Below are positions 60,566 through 64,000 of a DNA stretch of 64,000 nt, piece by piece. The stretch is from Peredibacter starrii (GTDB taxonomy: Bacteria; Bdellovibrionota; Bacteriovoracia; Bacteriovoracales; Bacteriovoracaceae): assembly GCF_034259205.1 (NCBI RefSeq), contig NZ_CP139487.1, positions 3,100,001 to 3,164,000 of the forward strand. The letters run 5' to 3'. The translations under genes were made by a program, and so were the position numbers. Every line of letters begins with the position of its first letter. The first letter of the stretch is position 1. Under the pieces are notes generated by a model. The model was not told the origin of the DNA. It saw only the letters and a list, made by a program, of their open reading frames with translations, and searched no databases.

Positions 60566-61356
60566 AAATTTAAATTCCCAAATGAGTAAGAGGCCATCGC
60601 AACATCAAAGGCCTGATCCAAAAAAATTCTCTTTCCTACATCGTTCCTGGCCGCACCCGCAACTACCATCAGAGGAATAAGATGGTCCTCACGTGGATGG
60701 GCCAGACGAGCACCCGGTGCCTCAGTCCAATGCAGGAGATGCTCTTTTCTCGCAAGAGGCTCACTCGTAATGGCCCCGGTTAGCCAGCTCTCAAACATTT
60801 CTGAAGTCGGGCCTCCACCATGAAAAAATGCTCTTAGATTATGATAGGAAAGTCCACTTCCAATGATAAGAATTCCTTCTTCGCGTAGAGGGGCCAGAAG
60901 TTCACCCACTTTATAATGCTCGGCCGGATCAAGGTTCACTTTAAGTGACAACTGCCCGATAGGAATGTCGGCTTTCGGATACATCAGATACATGGGTACA
61001 AAAGTTCCGTGATCGAACCCTTGAAAGGGATCTTCGTTCACATGAATTCCCGCAGGAGCAAGTAGGGCCTTCACTCGAGTAGCAAGTTCAGGAGCTCCAG
61101 GGGCAGGATATTTAATTTGATAAGTGTGAGGAGGAAATCCAGAGTAATCATAAATCATGGGAGGCTCGGCAGAGGTCGCAACTGTAAACTGGTGCTCTTC
61201 CCAATGTCCCGATATGGATAGAATGGCCTTTGGTTTCAACACCTCCCCGATTCGTTTCAACCACTGTTCTGTGATTCGAAATTCTCGTCGCATATCTTCA
61301 ATCCAAGGCCAGGGTCCTCCACCATGAGAAATGAATAGCACAGGTAGTTTTTCCAT
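60562..61356 (-). CDS. LigB-type 4,5-DOPA-extradiol-dioxygenase-like protein
   Basis: 264 residues. FISHGGGPWPWIE, SGHWEEHQFTV, FDHGTFVPMYLMYP and GSGLSYHNLR are the iron-binding and catalytic segments of the LigB/YgiD group, which splits catechols such as DOPA with iron and O2. Length equals YgiD. It is coupled by 4 nt to the quinone oxidoreductase gene, which suggests a joint role in catechol or quinone handling. Confidence 0.86.
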   Translation of the reverse strand: MEKLPVLFISHGGGPWPWIEDMRREFRITEQWLKRIGEVLKPKAILSISGHWEEHQFTVATSAEPPMIYDYSGFPPHTYQIKYPAPGAPELATRVKALLAPAGIHVNEDPFQGFDHGTFVPMYLMYPKADIPIGQLSLKVNLDPAEHYKVGELLAPLREEGILIIGSGLSYHNLRAFFHGGGPTSEMFESWLTGAITSEPLARKEHLLHWTEAPGARLAHPREDHLIPLMVVAGAARNDVGKRIFLDQAFDVAMASYSFGNLNL

Positions 61357-61493
61357 ATAACCTTCCTTATTGGATACATCTTAGCCTACTGACTTGATTT
61401 GAGAAGATTCGTAGTTTCACGAAATGGTATAGGTCTTGCTCGAAATTTACTAATGGTGACCATGAGGTCGCAGACTAATTATGGAGGATTAAT

Positions 61494-62252
61494 ATGAAAA
61501 AACTCAATCTTGGAGTGATCCTAGCGCTAACTGCGGCATTAACAAGCTGTAGTATGTTCAAGTCTAGCTCACCAAGCCAATCGGGTTCGGGCACACCTAA
61601 GAGCGCCCAGGTTCAAACAGAACAGAAAAATAAAGAGGTCTATGATAAGGCCAATAGCTTAACGAACGGATGGCCACAAGCATCTATTACGGCCGCAAGA
61701 GAAATGGTTGAGAAACACGGCGATCCACAAGAAGTCACATCAGAAGAGTTGATTTGGAGGAATGTTGCCCCATTCAAGAAGATTGTGGTCCACAAAACTG
61801 TCTACAATCATAAGTTTCCTCTAATGCACCAAAATGCTCTAGAGCATGTTGTGGATTATCGAGCACCAGTTTCAAAAATTGATGATATCTGGAGATACAA
61901 CGGTTCAGTAGTGCTAGACCGTACGAAAGGTGAAATGTCATCGTTCTCAAATACTGAGGCCGGAAACATTCTCGCTCTTAACCTGGCCCACGATATTATG
62001 ACAGGTAAGCGTGGTGCAGATAATGCACGCGTGACATATGGTAAAGAAACGCTGAACTACCTTAATGGTAATAAAACTGCCATGACTCAAGTTCTAACTT
62101 TCGGTGGCCAATACGAAACTGCTGATGCTGGTGAATCTGTAACAAACAAAATTCGCTGGCAGGGTCTAGAGCCTGCTCGTCGCTCACCTGCGGCGCCACA
62201 GACTTCGACTCTCCGTCAGGCAGAAGAAGAAAGACCTAAGACAAAACGCTAG
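61494..62252 (+). CDS. lipoprotein of unknown function
   Basis: 252 residues. Lipoprotein signal LGVILALTAALTSCS (lipobox LTSC), a Ser/Gly-rich linker, then a folded domain (KEVYDKANSLTNGWPQASI; LEHVVDYRAPVSKIDDIW; GNILALNLAHDIMTGKRG) and a disordered basic/proline tail (ARRSPAAPQ, EEERPKTKR). Unrecognised family. Ribosome site GGAGG lies 7 nt upstream; terminated by a strong hairpin. Confidence 0.68.
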   Translation: MKKLNLGVILALTAALTSCSMFKSSSPSQSGSGTPKSAQVQTEQKNKEVYDKANSLTNGWPQASITAAREMVEKHGDPQEVTSEELIWRNVAPFKKIVVHKTVYNHKFPLMHQNALEHVVDYRAPVSKIDDIWRYNGSVVLDRTKGEMSSFSNTEAGNILALNLAHDIMTGKRGADNARVTYGKETLNYLNGNKTAMTQVLTFGGQYETADAGESVTNKIRWQGLEPARRSPAAPQTSTLRQAEEERPKTKR

Positions 62253-62261
62253 TCTCTTTAA

Positions 62262-62290
62262 AGGGCCGCCTGAGGGTGGCCTTTTTTTTT
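62262..62290 (+). terminator. intrinsic terminator after the lipoprotein gene
   Basis: GGCCGCC (62264-62270), TGAG loop, GGTGGCC (62275-62281, one G-U) followed by nine T. Confidence 0.9.
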
Positions 62291-62293
62291 ATC

Positions 62294-62566
62294 TTATTGG
62301 GTTAAGCGACCAAAATACATTCCACCCAAGTAACCTACGGCCAGGATGCAAAAGGTATTCACGAACACAGACAAGATTGAATGAGAAACGACCAGGTGAA
62401 AGAGGACAAACGGAACAATAAAAGAAGAAAGTAGATAGAGAGTGATGAAATACTTATTGTAATTCATTTTCAGAGTGGCACCACAAGAACATTTAAACTC
62501 TCGTTTAAAGAGATCACTCCATTTGAAAACATATTCGCTTTGGCACTGAGGACAGTGTTTATTCAT
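62294..62566 (-). CDS. small membrane protein with a zinc-ribbon-like N-terminus
   Basis: 90 residues. CPQCQS (CxxC) and CSCGA (CxC) about 20 residues later suggest a zinc ribbon; the rest has two hydrophobic helices (FITLYLLSSFIVPFVLFHLV; SILSVFVNTFCILAVGYLGG). Function unknown. Confidence 0.62.
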   Translation of the reverse strand: MNKHCPQCQSEYVFKWSDLFKREFKCSCGATLKMNYNKYFITLYLLSSFIVPFVLFHLVVSHSILSVFVNTFCILAVGYLGGMYFGRLTQ

Positions 62567-62642
62567 AATAATACTGTCAAATCGTTTGGTTATTTTTGAA
62601 AGTCAATTTTTGTTGAACCATAATCTATCGCTCCAAAATTGA

Positions 62643-62678
62643 GGCGGAATGGATGACCTCATAAGATCATTTTCCGCC
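62643..62678 (-). terminator. hairpin after the cheW gene
   Basis: Minus strand: GGCGGAA outer stem with TTCCGCC, inner TGATCT / AGGTCA pairing around a TATG loop, then only four T, so it is a weak terminator or processing structure. Confidence 0.5.
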
Positions 62679-62693
62679 CCTATGATTTAAATT

Positions 62694-63143
62694 TTAAGCG
62701 GCCTCTTTCACCAGCACAACATCATTTTCAGAAACAAAACAATTCTTGATATCAATCAAAAGCACAAGAGCATCTTCAAGCTTTCCAATGGCCCTTACGA
62801 AACCACCGTTCTCTGTCTCATGCAAAGTACTGTCGATTTGACTGTCAGTCAAATCGGTGACTGTGTTAACGGAATCTACGATGAGACCCATTCTGCGAGA
62901 ATCGCTTTCTACCACGATGATGCATGTGTCTTTAGTAAATTGAGTCTCTTCGACGCCTAGACGAATTCTCAGATCCATAATCGGAATGATATGGTCCCTC
63001 AAATTGATGACTCCCACCATATAAGGTGGCACATCCGGAAGGGCCGAAACTGGCTGCATGTGCTTAATCTCTCTCACCGAACGAATTTCAAGGCCGTACA
63101 CATTCTGCTTTATTTTGAACGTGAGGTATTGTCCTGCTTTCAT
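62694..63143 (-). CDS. cheW: CheW chemotaxis coupling protein
   Basis: 149 residues. LTFKIKQNVYGLEIRSVREI, VSALPDVPPYMVGVINLRDHIIPIMDLRIRLG and MGLIVDSVNTV are the characteristic CheW blocks of the SH3-like domains. CheW links methyl-accepting proteins to the CheA kinase. Its start shares one base with the MCP stop (TAATG), so the two form a unit. Confidence 0.93.
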   Translation of the reverse strand: MKAGQYLTFKIKQNVYGLEIRSVREIKHMQPVSALPDVPPYMVGVINLRDHIIPIMDLRIRLGVEETQFTKDTCIIVVESDSRRMGLIVDSVNTVTDLTDSQIDSTLHETENGGFVRAIGKLEDALVLLIDIKNCFVSENDVVLVKEAA

Positions 63144-64000
63144 TAGAATCCCTCCGCTTTACCAACTGATGGAGCATCGTCATCCATTGGGAAGAAATCA
63201 TCTTTAGCTTTCTTAGTGTGGATACTTGAGACTACCTTAAGCTTAGGTGACGATTTAGTTCTTGAAGGCGCCTTGGCAACGACTGTTTCGGCGTCTGAGC
63301 TCTTACCTTCAATGAACTTCTTCATGTCAAATACCAGTTCAGATAAGCAGTCTGCCTGAGAAGACATCTCCGCCGCAGATGAGGCCACTTCTTCAGAAGA
63401 TGAAGCGTTACTTTGGATGGCCTGATCAAGATGATTCATTGCTTTCGAAATTTGTTCAATACCGCTTGCTTGCTCTTGAGAAGCAGCAGCAATTTCTGAG
63501 TTAAGATCGGCCACTTTCTTCACTGAATTTAAGATGTCCTTCAATGATGTTCCTGATGTGTCAGCAATATCCACACCCTCTTCCGTCTTCTCAACGTTTT
63601 CTTTGATAAGAGTATTGATGTCTTTGGCAGCAGAAGCTGAACGCTGAGCGAGGTTTCTTACTGCATCCGCTACGACCGCAAAACCTTTACCTTGTTCACC
63701 TGCACGAGCGGCCTCTACAGCAGCGTTAAGGGCCAGAAGATTCGTTTGGAAGGCAATATCATCAATCACATTGATGATCTCTTCGATCTTCTTAGATGAT
63801 TTTGACATGTCACCCATGGCAGTAATTAAACGAGAAATATCTCTTTCACCTTGTTCGGCCGAAGTCAGTGACTTTTGAGAAAGAGAGTTTGCTTCTTTGG
63901 CGTGATCAGAGTTTAGCTTCACCATCGAAGAAAGCTCTTCAAGTGAGGACACTGTTTCTTCCAATGAGGCCGCTGATTCTGTGGCCCCTTGAGAAAGTTG
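63143..64000 (-). CDS. methyl-accepting chemotaxis protein (N-terminus outside window)
   Basis: The reading frame continues to the right edge: the first visible codons read [20 protein letters not shown], an MCP signalling-domain sequence. The core signature [20 protein letters not shown] type segment ([20 protein letters not shown]) and the tip [20 protein letters not shown] are intact, followed by [14 protein letters not shown] and a C-terminal tail with charged residues. The sensor and membrane part are missing. Followed by cheW. Confidence 0.93.
   Translation of the reverse strand, partial: QLSQGATESAASLEETVSSLEELSSMVKLNSDHAKEANSLSQKSLTSAEQGERDISRLITAMGDMSKSSKKIEEIINVIDDIAFQTNLLALNAAVEAARAGEQGKGFAVVADAVRNLAQRSASAAKDINTLIKENVEKTEEGVDIADTSGTSLKDILNSVKKVADLNSEIAAASQEQASGIEQISKAMNHLDQAIQSNASSSEEVASSAAEMSSQADCLSELVFDMKKFIEGKSSDAETVVAKAPSRTKSSPKLKVVSSIHTKKAKDDFFPMDDDAPSVGKAEGF

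Overview
The window looks like chromosomal DNA of a Gram-negative bacterium, most likely of the Bdellovibrionota (Bacteriovorax/Peredibacter-like). This is inference from content and style: moderately AT-rich DNA, very dense coding on both strands with many 4-nt overlaps, an unusually large number of small signal-peptide proteins and lipoproteins, many secreted hydrolases, a diderm envelope (porins, OMPLA, lipoproteins) and chemotaxis genes. No marker gene fixes the taxon. There is no rRNA, phage or CRISPR. One tRNA-Gly(GCC) and one IS3-family element are present.

Layout. 1-3.4 kb: a KamA/EpmB-like radical SAM enzyme (cut by the left edge), a degenerate receiver/HD-GYP-like protein and two small secreted proteins. 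3.4-5.9 kb: tRNA-Gly, a trypsin-fold pseudoprotease, and a 1360-bp IS3-family element that landed exactly in the 3-nt loop of an intrinsic terminator. 5.9-10.7 kb: a phospholipase D-like lipoprotein, a LysR regulator, three tiny ORFs, a CNNM/CBS protein and a ZIP-like metal transporter. 10.8-23.6 kb: a belt of exported proteins, including outer-membrane phospholipase A, an HExxH protein, an alkylsulfatase-like MBL enzyme, a PAP2 phosphatase, a 1.2-kDa-residue-scale GLUG lipoprotein, an EF-hand lipoprotein and a small metzincin-like protease. 23.7-27.3 kb: a Bcr/CflA-like MFS pump, FMN reductase, secreted EEP-fold hydrolase and an atypical SDR.

27.4-35.3 kb is a complete aerobactin-type siderophore operon in the order shiF-like exporter, iucA, iucB, iucC, iucD, followed by a PepSY membrane protein in place of the usual receptor gene iutA. 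35.3-46.2 kb: OprP/DcaP-like porin, DUF748/AsmA-like protein, NAD(P)-binding protein, LysR with a small EamA-type protein, a pair of homologous small membrane proteins, a Kef-type antiporter, and a lipoprotein version of the metzincin. 46.5-53 kb: a trans-sulfuration enzyme, a third metzincin translationally coupled to a SET-domain protein, an acyl-ACP thioesterase and a two-component system.

53-64 kb: a BBP2-type porin, then a four-gene operon olsB-like / plsC(olsA)-like / arginase / sixA-like that could run from arginine to ornithine lipid. A second CNNM/CBS protein, a phosphoesterase lipoprotein, quinone oxidoreductase, LigB-type dioxygenase, a lipoprotein, CheW and an MCP cut by the right edge complete the window.

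The most interesting items are the three-member family of short metzincin-motif proteins (22.1, 45.4, 49.3 kb), the shiF-iucABCD-PepSY operon, the arginase-containing ornithine-lipid operon, the IS inside a terminator loop, and a pseudoprotease with all three catalytic positions replaced.
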